This document shows positions 1-9,359 of a stretch of DNA of 64,000 nucleotides, piece after piece; the first letter of the stretch is position 1; the number at the start of each line of letters is the position of its first letter. Under the pieces are notes generated by a model, which worked only from the letters and a program-made list of their open reading frames with translations, had not been told where the DNA came from and ran no database searches. A program made the translations under genes and the position numbers. Source of the stretch: Bacteroidota bacterium (lineage in GTDB: Bacteria > Bacteroidota > Bacteroidia > NS11-12g > UBA955); NCBI GenBank assembly GCA_023957335.1, contig JAMLHC010000001.1, forward strand, positions 454,017 to 518,016. Reading direction: 5' to 3'.

Positions 1-1
1 C

Positions 2-559
2 TGTACAAAAAATATTGAATCCGTAGCCGAACAGTTGCAAGATGTGGGTATCAAAGCACTCACAATTCACGGAAGAACACGGGTGCAATTATATAAAGGC
101 AGTGCTGACTGGACTCTTATCGGAAAAATCAAAGAAAATCCTCGCATACACATACCCATATTTGGCAATGGAGATATCGACTCCCCTCAAAAAGCACTTG
201 AAATGAAACAAGTGTTTGGCGTTGACGGAATCATGATTGGCAGAGCGGCCATTGGCTATCCGTGGATTTTCAGAGAAATCAAACATTATTTAAAAACGGG
301 AGAAACACTTCCCCCGCCTACTTTAGAAGAACGTGTAACAACCTGCAAAATTCATTTTGAAAAAAATATTGAATGGAAGGGTGAGCATATTGGTATTTTT
401 GAAATGCGAAGACATTATGCCGGATATTTTAAAGGATTACCGGATTTTAAACCTTTTCGAACCTTACTTGTATCTTCCCACAATGTCAATGAAATCAAGG
501 AAATACTCGAACAAATTGTCACTAAATACAGTGGGATAGAAAATTATAGCATGGTTTAA
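2..559 (+). CDS. dusB: tRNA-dihydrouridine synthase, DusB/NifR3 type (3' part only)
   Basis: This is the C-terminal 185 codons of a flavoenzyme that reduces uridine to dihydrouridine in the tRNA D-loop. The frame is open from base 2, so the start lies upstream of the window; the TTG at 35 is only an internal leucine codon. The sequence shows the late strands of the FMN TIM barrel: an IHGRTR motif followed by YKGSADW, then PIFGNGDI, then GVDGIMIGRAAIGYPWIF. These match the family segments that bind FMN phosphate and close the barrel. The all-alpha tRNA-binding C-terminal domain follows (HFEKNIEWKG, RRHYAGYFKGL). The assignment to DusB rather than another Dus class rests on the HGRTR and GRAA.G.PW signatures. 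The next gene on this strand starts about 220 bp downstream. Confidence 0.93.
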   Translation, partial: CTKNIESVAEQLQDVGIKALTIHGRTRVQLYKGSADWTLIGKIKENPRIHIPIFGNGDIDSPQKALEMKQVFGVDGIMIGRAAIGYPWIFREIKHYLKTGETLPPPTLEERVTTCKIHFEKNIEWKGEHIGIFEMRRHYAGYFKGLPDFKPFRTLLVSSHNVNEIKEILEQIVTKYSGIENYSMV

Positions 560-778
560 TGCTTTTTATTTTAGCAAAACAATTTTCCGGTTCACTCCTA
601 TTGAATTACAAGCGCTAAGCCCCGACAAATACATAACATCCGGCAGAGCTGACGACAATCTCATAAAGACCAAAAACATATCTTGCGTTCAATTTGTTTA
701 AAATTTGTCACAAAAAATATATCCGAACGATAACAAATAATCTATTTTTACACCGTGACAACATATCATATAATAATT

Positions 779-2917
779 ATGCGAATCAAATTTTTACATT
801 TCATTACCCTCTTATGCTTCATATTGATGTACAGTGATGGCTTATTTGCTCAAAAAACCCGCTGGCCCTACATGGTCGAAGGTAGTGACAACGGCAGAGG
901 CGTACCCAAGGTTTGGAGCTATGGCTATAACAGCAATGCCATTACCCCGTATAAAGACAGAAAAGAAGGCAAGACAATAAAGCCGGGCAAAAAACCCACA
1001 GTCTTGCATTTTCAATATGAAAAATTTGAAGCCTGTCAAGTAGTTGTAACAGAGACATATAACCCAGGTGCGATTACTAAAGTCATAATTGGATACAAAC
1101 CAAAAGGCAAAGGGAAAACCGTCAAAAAAACAGTTTGGGAAGGTGCGGCACAAGCCACTCCACAAAAATATACCGTTAAATACTTTCACTTTGACATGAC
1201 CCCCAATGTCACAGATGTTTGGGTATATGTAGATTATGCAGCTATAGAAGGGGTAAACCAATATGGAGGAGTGTGTTTATCCAACTCTTCTAAAAATTAT
1301 TATCCGAAGGTCAATGTTCCAAAGAGCAAAATATTTGCAGAAAATGTCAAAAAATTGAATGATGACATCAATGGGGAGAAAAACCCATCAGGATTAATAT
1401 TGTCCGCTGACAATAAGTACTTGTATTTTTCTCACATGGAGAAAAATCGAGAGCAAATCTATCGTGCAGAGCTAAATGATGAAAATCAAATTGTAAAAGT
1501 TATCCCGAGTGATTTTAATTTACCCCGAAGCAAATCCAAAACCTGCGGACTCATTGGTATTAGTCAGGACAACAATATTGGGTATGTGTCCGACATGAAG
1601 CTCTCCCGATTTGAATTTTATAAAACCTATGTAGGGAAATCAATCTTTGGCAATCCAAAATGGAAATATGAAAAAGAAAAGATTAAAAAATACAATAACG
1701 GAGGAATTTTTCTTGATTATGTAATGAGCTATGACGGCAACGTAGTGATTTTGGGTTATAAAGAAAAAAGCGATTTAGGCGACAGATACAAAGAAGATTT
1801 ATATGTTTCAATAAAAGATGAACGCGGCAATTGGACTCCATTCAAACACATGGGATTCGACATTAACTCCTTAGGTACTGAGACTCCTTGTTATCTGGCT
1901 CCCGACAACAAAACTCTTTACTTTTCATCATCCGGCAGAATAGGCTTTGGACAAGGTGATATATATGTAACAAAAAGACTTGACGACACTTGGACTAATT
2001 GGAGCGAGCCATTGAATTTGGGCAATTCCATTAATTCCGGTGAGCATGAAAACAGTTTTGTTTTGGACGGACAATCAGGGCGTATGTACTTTATTAGATG
2101 GGAAGACGATGAACATACCAATATATACACATCAGAACTTTATATTGAGCCTCCCAAACCGGTGGAGTTACCTCCTTTAGAAATTCCGAGCACCGACTCC
2201 ATTCCTCAACAAGACACTGTAACCCTCACTCAAGTTGTACCACCTCCGGTACCAGAGCCGGTATTAGAAGAGCAAATAATGCCAGAACCTGTAATTATAG
2301 TCAACGGTGTTACTACCAATAAAAAAACCAACGAAGTCATTCAAGCTGAAATTAAATATTACGATATCTATAACGGTCAAGTGATTGGAAATGCTATTTC
2401 TAACGCGGCAACCGGTGAATACTCTATCATTCTGCGCAAAGGAATCTATTATGCTTTTGATGCAAATGCTCCTAATTTCATAGGGGAAAGCCATAGTCTC
2501 AACACAACAGAACTTAAAGATTTCGGTAAAATAAGACAAGATTTTGCACTCACACCTATTGAGAAGAATGCTACCGTACGATTGAACAATATTTTCTTTG
2601 AAACAGACAAATCCGAATTATTGCCCGCCTCTTTTACAGAGTTAGACAAGTTGATTGTAATGTTAAATCAAAACATCAAAATCAAAATCGAAATTGGAGG
2701 ACACACCGACAATATAGGTTCTGACAGTTATAACCAAAAACTTTCCGAGCGCAGGGCAAATGCGGTCAAAGATTATTTAATTTCAAAAGGAATTAATGCA
2801 GACCGCATTGTTGCCAAGGGCTATGGAGAATCCAAACCTGTGGTTGAAAATAACAGTCCGGAAAATAACGCCCTCAATAGACGAGTGGAATTTACTATCT
2901 TAGAGACGGGCAACTAA
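779..2917 (+). CDS. OmpA-family envelope protein with PD40 beta-propeller repeats (PorE-like layout)
   Basis: A secreted or outer-membrane-associated protein of about 712 aa. An upstream in-frame GTG at 755 exists, but the ATG at 779 is preferred because it gives a clean signal peptide (MRIKFLHFITLLCFILM, cleavage near FAQ). Several PD40/WD40-like blades follow (LSADNKYLYFSH; LAPDNKTLYFSSSGR.GFGQGDIYV; LDGQSGRMYFIR), then a proline-rich linker, a carboxypeptidase-regulatory-like fold (about residues 500-580), and a C-terminal OmpA domain with FFETDKSELLP, GGHTDNIGSD and LSERRANAVKDYL, which is known to bind peptidoglycan. The PD40, regulatory-like and OmpA order resembles the T9SS protein PorE, but I see no N-terminal TPR. 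It converges on clpX with only 5 bp between stop codons. Confidence 0.85.
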   Translation: MRIKFLHFITLLCFILMYSDGLFAQKTRWPYMVEGSDNGRGVPKVWSYGYNSNAITPYKDRKEGKTIKPGKKPTVLHFQYEKFEACQVVVTETYNPGAITKVIIGYKPKGKGKTVKKTVWEGAAQATPQKYTVKYFHFDMTPNVTDVWVYVDYAAIEGVNQYGGVCLSNSSKNYYPKVNVPKSKIFAENVKKLNDDINGEKNPSGLILSADNKYLYFSHMEKNREQIYRAELNDENQIVKVIPSDFNLPRSKSKTCGLIGISQDNNIGYVSDMKLSRFEFYKTYVGKSIFGNPKWKYEKEKIKKYNNGGIFLDYVMSYDGNVVILGYKEKSDLGDRYKEDLYVSIKDERGNWTPFKHMGFDINSLGTETPCYLAPDNKTLYFSSSGRIGFGQGDIYVTKRLDDTWTNWSEPLNLGNSINSGEHENSFVLDGQSGRMYFIRWEDDEHTNIYTSELYIEPPKPVELPPLEIPSTDSIPQQDTVTLTQVVPPPVPEPVLEEQIMPEPVIIVNGVTTNKKTNEVIQAEIKYYDIYNGQVIGNAISNAATGEYSIILRKGIYYAFDANAPNFIGESHSLNTTELKDFGKIRQDFALTPIEKNATVRLNNIFFETDKSELLPASFTELDKLIVMLNQNIKIKIEIGGHTDNIGSDSYNQKLSERRANAVKDYLISKGINADRIVAKGYGESKPVVENNSPENNALNRRVEFTILETGN

Positions 2918-2922
2918 TATTA

Positions 2923-4167
2923 TTAAGCTGCTTCATTCAAATAACCGATAATTTTCTCTCGAATGTCAGCTAATTTAATGGTGAGTTTCTTGCCTTTTGA
3001 AGGTTTATCGGGCATTTCATACATATAATCCAACATGATTTGTTCGCAAATAGCACGCAATCCTCTTGCGCCCAGTTTGTGTTCAATCGCTTTTTTGACA
3101 ACATACCTAAGCACATCATCCTGAATATCAAGTGCTACTCCTTCCATTTCAAAAAGTTTTTTGTATTGCTTCACAATTGCATTCTTTGGTTCTGTCAAAA
3201 TCTGATATAGAGCATCTTCGTCTAAATCGTCCAAAGTGGCAACTACCGGCAGCCTGCCAAGAATCTCAGGAATCAATCCAAAGTTTCGCAAATCCTCAGG
3301 TGAAACATAATGTAAGATATTGCTTTCTAATATTTGTTTCTTTTTGGACATTTTGAATCCAAGTGATTGTGCGTTCACCCTGCGTTTTATAATAGTTTCT
3401 ATCCCCTCAAATGCCCCGCCACAGATGAAAAGGATATTCGAAGTATCTACTTTTACATAGTCTTGGTCCGGATGTTTGCGCCCACCCTTAGGAGCAATAT
3501 TAGCAACCGTTCCTTCCAATAATTTTAACAGTCCCTGCTGCACACCTTCACCGGAAACATCACGTGTAATGGACGGATTAGCAGATTTACGTGAAATCTT
3601 GTCAATTTCATCCACATATACAATACCTCTTTGTGCTGCTTCTACATCATAGTTTGCTGCTTGGAGCAGACGTGAAATAATGCTCTCTACATCTTCGCCT
3701 ACATAACCGGCTTCTGTCAGAACAGTAGCATCTGCAATACAGAAAGGGACATTGAGCGTTTTTGCCAGAGTCCGTGCAAGGAGCGTTTTGCCCGTGCCTG
3801 TTCTGCCCAGTAATAAAACATTGGATTTTTCAATCTCAACATCATTATTTGTTGTCAAAGACATCAGGCGTTTGTAATGATTATACACCGCTACTGATAA
3901 TACTTTTTTGGCTTTTTCTTGTCCTATGACATATTGATCGAGATGGGCTTTGAGTTTAGCCGGAGTGTTGAGTTCAAGCGCAAAAGATTTTTTCTTCTGA
4001 GTTTTGGTCTTGGATTGAATATTATCAATACCAATGGCTTCATCCACTATGTCAAAAGCTTGTACAACACAAGACTCACAAATATGCCCTTCAGCACCAC
4101 TAACAAGCATAGCTGTGTGGTTCTTGTCTTTTCCACAAAAGGAACATCTAAGGTCTTTCTCTTTCAT
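2923..4167 (-). CDS. clpX: ATP-dependent protease ATPase subunit ClpX
   Basis: AAA+ unfoldase that delivers substrates to ClpP in the cytoplasm. The 414 residues match the usual family length. The N-terminal zinc-binding domain has four cysteines (C8, C11, C30, C33). The ATPase domain shows Walker A GRTGTGKT, the pore-loop segment GYVGEDVES, and Walker [11 protein letters not shown]. The C-terminal sensor-2 region contains GARGLRAI. It lies 13 bp downstream of clpP on the same strand, so the two are very likely co-transcribed, the standard bacterial order. Confidence 0.98.
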   Translation of the reverse strand: MKEKDLRCSFCGKDKNHTAMLVSGAEGHICESCVVQAFDIVDEAIGIDNIQSKTKTQKKKSFALELNTPAKLKAHLDQYVIGQEKAKKVLSVAVYNHYKRLMSLTTNNDVEIEKSNVLLLGRTGTGKTLLARTLAKTLNVPFCIADATVLTEAGYVGEDVESIISRLLQAANYDVEAAQRGIVYVDEIDKISRKSANPSITRDVSGEGVQQGLLKLLEGTVANIAPKGGRKHPDQDYVKVDTSNILFICGGAFEGIETIIKRRVNAQSLGFKMSKKKQILESNILHYVSPEDLRNFGLIPEILGRLPVVATLDDLDEDALYQILTEPKNAIVKQYKKLFEMEGVALDIQDDVLRYVVKKAIEHKLGARGLRAICEQIMLDYMYEMPDKPSKGKKLTIKLADIREKIIGYLNEAA

Positions 4168-4180
4168 GATTTAAAGAGTC

Positions 4181-4846
4181 TTAGTCTTTCTTTTTAATGA
4201 GTACTTCATCCACCATACCATAAGCCTTAGCTTCTTCAGCAGTCATCCAATGGTCGCGGTCGCTGTCCTTTTCTACAGTTTTGAAAGGTTGCCCTGAATG
4301 GTGAGCAATAATTTCATAAAGCTCTTTTTTGAGTTTCAGGATTTCTTTCAATGTAATTTCCATATCGCTAGCCTGCCCTTGCGCACCACCCAAAGGTTGG
4401 TGTATCATCACCCTTGAATGTTTCAAAGCAGTTCTTTTGCCTTTTACTCCGGCACACATTAAAACTGCACCCATAGAAGCTGCCATACCGGTACAAATTG
4501 TTGCCACATCAGAGCTTACATATTGCATGGTGTCATAAATAGCAAGTCCGGCATAAACACCACCACCGGGACTGTTAATGTATATCTGAATATCTCTCCC
4601 CGGATTAGTAGAGTCCAAAAACAACAGTTGTCCAATAATGATATTGGCTACTTCATCGTTGATCCCTGTACCAAGAAAGATAATTCTATCCATCATCAAA
4701 CGAGAGAAAATATCCATCTGGCTCATATTTAATTGGCGTTCTTCAATAATATAGGGTGTCATGTTTTCAATTGCACTTTCAACTTTAAGAGTGCTCATCC
4801 CTAAATGCTTGGTAGCATATTTTTTAAATTCTTTTCCGTAGTCCAT
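4181..4846 (-). CDS. clpP: ATP-dependent Clp protease proteolytic subunit ClpP
   Basis: Serine peptidase that forms the tetradecameric Clp chamber. The 221-aa product carries the catalytic triad at family positions: S124 in GMAASMGA, H149 in VMIHQPLGG and D198 in SDRDHW. The oxyanion-hole glycines are in NSPGGGVYAG. The first 15 or so residues (MDYGKEFKKYATKHLG) form a propeptide-like extension. It is the first gene of the clpP-clpX operon. An A/T-rich leader separates it from the divergent PLP-enzyme gene. Confidence 0.98.
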   Translation of the reverse strand: MDYGKEFKKYATKHLGMSTLKVESAIENMTPYIIEERQLNMSQMDIFSRLMMDRIIFLGTGINDEVANIIIGQLLFLDSTNPGRDIQIYINSPGGGVYAGLAIYDTMQYVSSDVATICTGMAASMGAVLMCAGVKGKRTALKHSRVMIHQPLGGAQGQASDMEITLKEILKLKKELYEIIAHHSGQPFKTVEKDSDRDHWMTAEEAKAYGMVDEVLIKKKD

Positions 4847-4972
4847 GGGTTATTATTTTTTTTTGCAAAGTAAAGTTAAAAAAGTAATCACTTATTGGCT
4901 GTCTTTCCGGTTGTTCAAAATATTTGACAAAAGAGAGCACAACTTATTATCAACTCTTTGTATAGAAAGAGA

Positions 4973-5005
4973 TTTGTCAAGGTATCGATTGTCAATATAT
5001 CTTTG
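4973..5005 (+). promoter_or_regulatory. Bacteroidota-type promoter for the PLP enzyme
   Basis: TTTG at 4973-4976, a 21-bp spacer and TATCTTTG at 4998-5005 match the -33 (TTTG) and -7 (TAnnTTTG) consensus for the primary sigma factor of Bacteroidetes. The -7 box ends 5 bp before the ATG at 5011, so transcription would begin at or next to the start codon and the mRNA would have essentially no leader. Confidence 0.6.
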
Positions 5006-5010
5006 CGCCC

Positions 5011-6150
5011 ATGAAATTTGAGACTAAAACCATCCATGCAGGGATGCATGCAGACCCCACAACCGGGGCAATAATGACACCTATTTATCAGACTTCAACT
5101 TATGCTCAATCCGCACCCGGTGTACATAAAGGGTATGAATATTCCCGAACCCATAATCCTACCCGAACCGCATTGCAAGAAAATTTGGCTGCATTGGAAA
5201 GCGCACAATGGGGATTAGTATTTGCATCGGGCATGGCGGCTACAGACACAGTAACTAAACTGCTCAAACCCAATGATGAAGTTATTGCTTCAAATGATTT
5301 ATATGGAGGTACATATAGGATTTTCACAAAAGTTTTTCAAGATTATGGTATCAAATTTCACTTTGTAGATATGTCCGACATTGCCAATATCCAAGCCAAG
5401 ATTAACCCAAATACAAAACTCATTTGGGCAGAAACACCCACAAATCCTTTACTGAAAATTGTAGATTTAAAAGCGGTCGCAGAAATTGCAAAATCAAACA
5501 AAGTTTTACTGGCTGTGGACAATACATTTGCTTCGCCTTATTTACAGACACCCTTAAATTTGAGTGCAGACCTTGTTGTACATTCAGCCACAAAATACAT
5601 TGGCGGACATAGTGATGTGGTTATGGGAGCGATTTGCGGCAATAGTCCTGAATTATTTGAAAAATTGAGTTTTATTCAAAATGCCTGCGGTGCAGTACCC
5701 GGTCCGATGGACTGCTTTCTGGCTATCCGAGGCATCAAGACCCTGCATGTAAGAATGGATAGACATTGCCAAAATGCAGCTGTAGTAACCGAGTTTCTGC
5801 TTCATCATCCTAAAATTGCCAAAGTATATTATCCGGGATTAAACAGCCATGCGGGACACGAAATTGCAAAAAAACAGATGCGTGGTTTTGGCGGCATGCT
5901 TTCCTTTGAATTAAAAGATGATTCCATTCCAGCGGCACATAAGTTCTTGAGTTCACTTAAAATATTTGCTTTGGCGGAATCACTTGGTGGTGTAGAATCC
6001 TTAGCCGGCCACCCTGCAACAATGACTCATGCTTCTATTCCTAAAGAAGAACGAGAAAAAGCAGGATTGAGAGATTCACTTATACGACTTAGCATCGGAA
6101 TTGAAAATGTGGATGATTTGATTGCAGATTTGCAGCAAGCTTTGAGATAA
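5011..6150 (+). CDS. Cys/Met metabolism PLP enzyme (cystathionine gamma-synthase / gamma-lyase type)
   Basis: Cytoplasmic PLP-dependent enzyme of 379 aa that fits the trans-sulfuration family in length and sequence. Visible motifs are IHAGMHADPTTGAIMTPIYQ near the N-terminus, the cofactor-ring stacking region YEYSRTHNPTR, SGMAATDTV for phosphate contact, and the PLP-lysine segment HSATKYIGGHSDVV. The C-terminal AESLGGVESLAGHPATMTHA and GLRDSLIRLSIGIE blocks are diagnostic of the family. Sequence alone does not separate synthase (metB), lyase or O-acetylhomoserine sulfhydrylase, so no symbol is given. It stands alone between divergent clpP and convergent priA, whose stop codon lies 2 bp away. 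Confidence 0.9.
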   Translation: MKFETKTIHAGMHADPTTGAIMTPIYQTSTYAQSAPGVHKGYEYSRTHNPTRTALQENLAALESAQWGLVFASGMAATDTVTKLLKPNDEVIASNDLYGGTYRIFTKVFQDYGIKFHFVDMSDIANIQAKINPNTKLIWAETPTNPLLKIVDLKAVAEIAKSNKVLLAVDNTFASPYLQTPLNLSADLVVHSATKYIGGHSDVVMGAICGNSPELFEKLSFIQNACGAVPGPMDCFLAIRGIKTLHVRMDRHCQNAAVVTEFLLHHPKIAKVYYPGLNSHAGHEIAKKQMRGFGGMLSFELKDDSIPAAHKFLSSLKIFALAESLGGVESLAGHPATMTHASIPKEEREKAGLRDSLIRLSIGIENVDDLIADLQQALR

Positions 6151-6152
6151 TC

Positions 6153-8633
6153 CTATTGCGGATCAACATCAAAAATCACTCTTACAGCTTTATAAACGTC
6201 AATATCAGAGAGTTGATGAGACAGTTCGGTCATCCATTTTTTGATATTAGCTATGGGGTCATTTTGCGGGTCTAATTTAATCAGAATATTGCGCAAATAA
6301 AGATTCCTAATCTTTGAAACAATGGGCTGCTCCGGACCTAACACTCTTTTGCCCAAATGGGTTTTGAGCATTTGAGTAAAATAACCCGCAGCATGGCTTA
6401 CCACATCCGCTTCTTTGTGTTGAATTGTAATACGAATAAGACGGGCAAAGGGTGGATAGTAAAGGTTTTTGCGCATTTCAATTTCATACTGATACAATTC
6501 TTCAAAATCATACTGTTGAATGAATTTCAGAATGGGATTGAGAGGTTGCCCGGTCTGAATCAACATAGTGCCTTGACCATCTCTCCTTCCCACTCTTCCT
6601 GCTAATTGAACTAACATCTGAAAGGTTCTTTCTCCGGCTCTAAAATCAGGAAAATTTAGTAGTTGATCTGCGCTCACTACTGCACTCAATCCAACATTTG
6701 CAAAATCAATTCCCTTTACTATCAACTGAGTTCCTACCAAAACATCGATTTCGCCTTTTTCGAATTGGCTCAGTATTTTTTCATGTGCGTCTTTTCCTTT
6801 TGCCGAATCTTGATCAAATCGTTTCACCTTCAAACCCGGAAAATGCAAAGCAGTTTCTTCTTCAATTCTCTCTGTGCCATATCCCCAGATTCTCATATCA
6901 CTACTGCCACAGGCTTCGCATTTGACAACAGGTTTTTGGGTATATCCGCAATAATGACAACGCAACTCATCGCTATATTTATGATATGTTAAAGAAATAT
7001 CGCAAGACACGCATCGCGGTGTCCACCCACAGTTTCCGCACTCTATCAAAGGCACGTATCCTTTGCGGTTTTGAAACAATAACACCTGTTTATGAGTCTC
7101 AATGGTTTCTCTGATTTTTTTGTCAAGTTGTGTTGTGATAAAATTTTTCTTACCTTGTTGTTTAACGCTTGAAGACAAGTTCGCAAGTTCAATTTTGACC
7201 GGTTCCACATTGTCAAATTTCTGTTCATAGCTCACCCAGCCCCACTTACCTTGTTTAGCCATATATGCAGATTCAACCGTAGGTGTAGCCGAACCAAGCA
7301 ACACCCTGGCTTTGGCATCAATCGCCAATTTTATTGCCAAATCCCGTCCATGAAAACGAGGCATTTTATCAAATTGTTTGAATGTATTTTCGTGTTCTTC
7401 ATCCACAATCACAAGTCCCAAATTTTGGAAGGGCAATAAACTTGCAGAACGAGGACCAAGTACCAACATAGGCTCGCCTGAACGCACTTTCATCCAAACT
7501 TCGGTTCGTGCATTTGTGTCGTATTTTGAATGGGTTACGTGTAATTTGTTCACAAAGAAATCTTTGAGTCTTTGTACCAATTGTTGTGTTAAAGCAATCT
7601 CCGGTATGAGTAGCAGAACTTGTTTGCCTTTATCCAATTCTTTTTTAATCAGATGTGAATAAATAAGCGTCTTTCCCCCGGAAGTAGGTGCTTTTAGAAG
7701 AACAACCGATTTTGCTTTCCAAGAATCTTCAATCTCTTTAAGTGCATTTTGTTGAAAATCAGTCAAAGCAGGTAATGAAGAATGGGGCATTTGCCCAATA
7801 TCAATTCTGCTGACCTTTCTCTTTTCAATTACCACTAAATTTTTAGCTTCCAAACTTTTGATGAGAGAAGAAGTAAAACCTTTTTCATTTTCCAAAAAAA
7901 CTTTGTTTGCTTCGCGTTTGGGCTGACCAATCAACGTAAGTAATAATTCATACTGTTTTTTTGCTTTTTTGTATAGAATATCAATTTGAGTGCGAGCAAA
8001 ATCTTCATTCTTCAGACTTTCGGCAGCTTTCACAATGGTTTCGGTTTTGGGTTTGTATTTCTGTCTGATTTCATCCGAAAGCAGAATCAAATCCCGCATA
8101 TAAAGACTGCGCACTCGCTTAATTAAAGAGCCTTTAGAACGAACAGCCTTTTCTAACTCCTTGACTGTAATTTTCTTACGAGTCTCCAAAAAAGTCATTA
8201 ACTGCTCTTCTTCTTTGCTTAACTCTTCATCTTGCCAATAAATTTCGGGGTTAATTTCAACAAAAGTTAAGCTATGAAAATTCAAGCCTGCCGGCATAGC
8301 TACATTCATTACTTCGCCCAGAGGCGACATATAGTAATCGGCAATCCATTGCCAACTCAGGATTTGAGCAGGAGTAATCAAAATTTCATCTTTGTCAATG
8401 ATTTCCTGTATGTATTGTATATTGAAAGCAGCACTTGGAGGCTTGTTATGAATTGAGAATATAATGCCTGTATAAAGTTTGCCTCTGCCAAAAGGTACAA
8501 TCACTCTTGCACCAGCCTTTGCATCCGATACCATTTCATGACTTAATCGATAAGTAAAAGTTCCTGCGATAGGCAAAGGCACGATAACTTCTGCATAAAA
8601 CACTTGCGAACTTTCATCATAATCAAGTTTCAT
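6153..8633 (-). CDS. priA: Primosomal protein N' (replication restart helicase PriA)
   Basis: DNA helicase that reloads the replisome at stalled forks. The 826-aa product has the N-terminal fork-binding domain (EVIVPLPIAGTFTYRL, GARVIVPFGRGKLYTGI), then a helicase core. Its phosphate loop reads APTSGGKT, with alanine where the first glycine of a classical Walker A stands; the Lys and Thr are kept. DEEH is motif II and LLGSATPTVESA is motif III. Eight cysteines in paired CxxC arrangements (CGNCGWTPRCVSC; CHYCG; CEAC) form the family's zinc site. QLAGRVGRRDGQG is motif VI. The gene appears monocistronic; the next minus-strand gene upstream starts 24 bp before it and reads the same way, so co-transcription is possible. 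Confidence 0.97.
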   Translation of the reverse strand: MKLDYDESSQVFYAEVIVPLPIAGTFTYRLSHEMVSDAKAGARVIVPFGRGKLYTGIIFSIHNKPPSAAFNIQYIQEIIDKDEILITPAQILSWQWIADYYMSPLGEVMNVAMPAGLNFHSLTFVEINPEIYWQDEELSKEEEQLMTFLETRKKITVKELEKAVRSKGSLIKRVRSLYMRDLILLSDEIRQKYKPKTETIVKAAESLKNEDFARTQIDILYKKAKKQYELLLTLIGQPKREANKVFLENEKGFTSSLIKSLEAKNLVVIEKRKVSRIDIGQMPHSSLPALTDFQQNALKEIEDSWKAKSVVLLKAPTSGGKTLIYSHLIKKELDKGKQVLLLIPEIALTQQLVQRLKDFFVNKLHVTHSKYDTNARTEVWMKVRSGEPMLVLGPRSASLLPFQNLGLVIVDEEHENTFKQFDKMPRFHGRDLAIKLAIDAKARVLLGSATPTVESAYMAKQGKWGWVSYEQKFDNVEPVKIELANLSSSVKQQGKKNFITTQLDKKIRETIETHKQVLLFQNRKGYVPLIECGNCGWTPRCVSCDISLTYHKYSDELRCHYCGYTQKPVVKCEACGSSDMRIWGYGTERIEEETALHFPGLKVKRFDQDSAKGKDAHEKILSQFEKGEIDVLVGTQLIVKGIDFANVGLSAVVSADQLLNFPDFRAGERTFQMLVQLAGRVGRRDGQGTMLIQTGQPLNPILKFIQQYDFEELYQYEIEMRKNLYYPPFARLIRITIQHKEADVVSHAAGYFTQMLKTHLGKRVLGPEQPIVSKIRNLYLRNILIKLDPQNDPIANIKKWMTELSHQLSDIDVYKAVRVIFDVDPQ

Positions 8634-8657
8634 GAGGACTGCGAAAGTAAGACTAAA

Positions 8658-9224
8658 TTATCCTAATCTGTGAGAGATTATCTCACTAATTTTGTGATAT
8701 AAAGTTGTTGGAGTGTACTTACGCCAATCTAATGCATCCAAGTCTCCACCAAAATTCACAAAATAGTCAATTCGGACAGATTTAAGTTCATTCAATACAT
8801 GTTCACGAAAATTTAAAAAAACAATCCACCCATCTTCTGCATCCTGATACCATTCTTCATAATAGGAATCATCCGAAGAATGAAAATTCAATACATTTTC
8901 GCCAATTACAATAAACTTGTCAACCCCACAATCACAGAACACGTCAATGATTTCGCGTTTCAAAGTCATAACATCATTGTAAAGGCAATCATTCCACTCT
9001 CCTATCATTTCTATAATACAAAAACCTGTATCGTAGTCAGCATAAAGGATTTTAAGATAAAGTGTAGTGGATCCAAAATCATCCCATTGAGGATGTATAA
9101 AATGATCATAAACCGCATGCGTAAAATACAACTCACTATACTCCTTTTTGAAAAAAGGTGAATTTTCGTCCTCCTGAGCTTGGTACAAATGATGCCAGTT
9201 GTAAAAAGGTTCTAAATCGTGCAT
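8658..9224 (-). CDS. Conserved-looking hypothetical protein, 188 aa
   Basis: I do not recognise a named domain. The protein is acidic and rich in aromatic residues (FYNWHHLY, DDSYYEEWYQDAEDGWIVFLNF) and has no signal peptide or membrane segment, so it should be cytoplasmic. It ends 24 bp upstream of the priA start in the same direction, which suggests a shared transcript. A TAATTTTG-like -7 box on the minus strand lies at 9244-9251, about 20 bp upstream of the ATG. Codon use and the full-length open frame support a real gene. No function is proposed. Confidence 0.75.
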   Translation of the reverse strand: MHDLEPFYNWHHLYQAQEDENSPFFKKEYSELYFTHAVYDHFIHPQWDDFGSTTLYLKILYADYDTGFCIIEMIGEWNDCLYNDVMTLKREIIDVFCDCGVDKFIVIGENVLNFHSSDDSYYEEWYQDAEDGWIVFLNFREHVLNELKSVRIDYFVNFGGDLDALDWRKYTPTTLYHKISEIISHRLG

Positions 9225-9359
9225 AGGGTTGCAAACACTACCGCAAAATTAAATCTAAATTGTATTTCATTTAAAGAGTCTAAAGAAATATGAACAATAA
9301 ATTTTGTTTTGTTTTTTCAGTACAAAAAGAATTATTTTGCGACTCCTTAAAAATAACGT

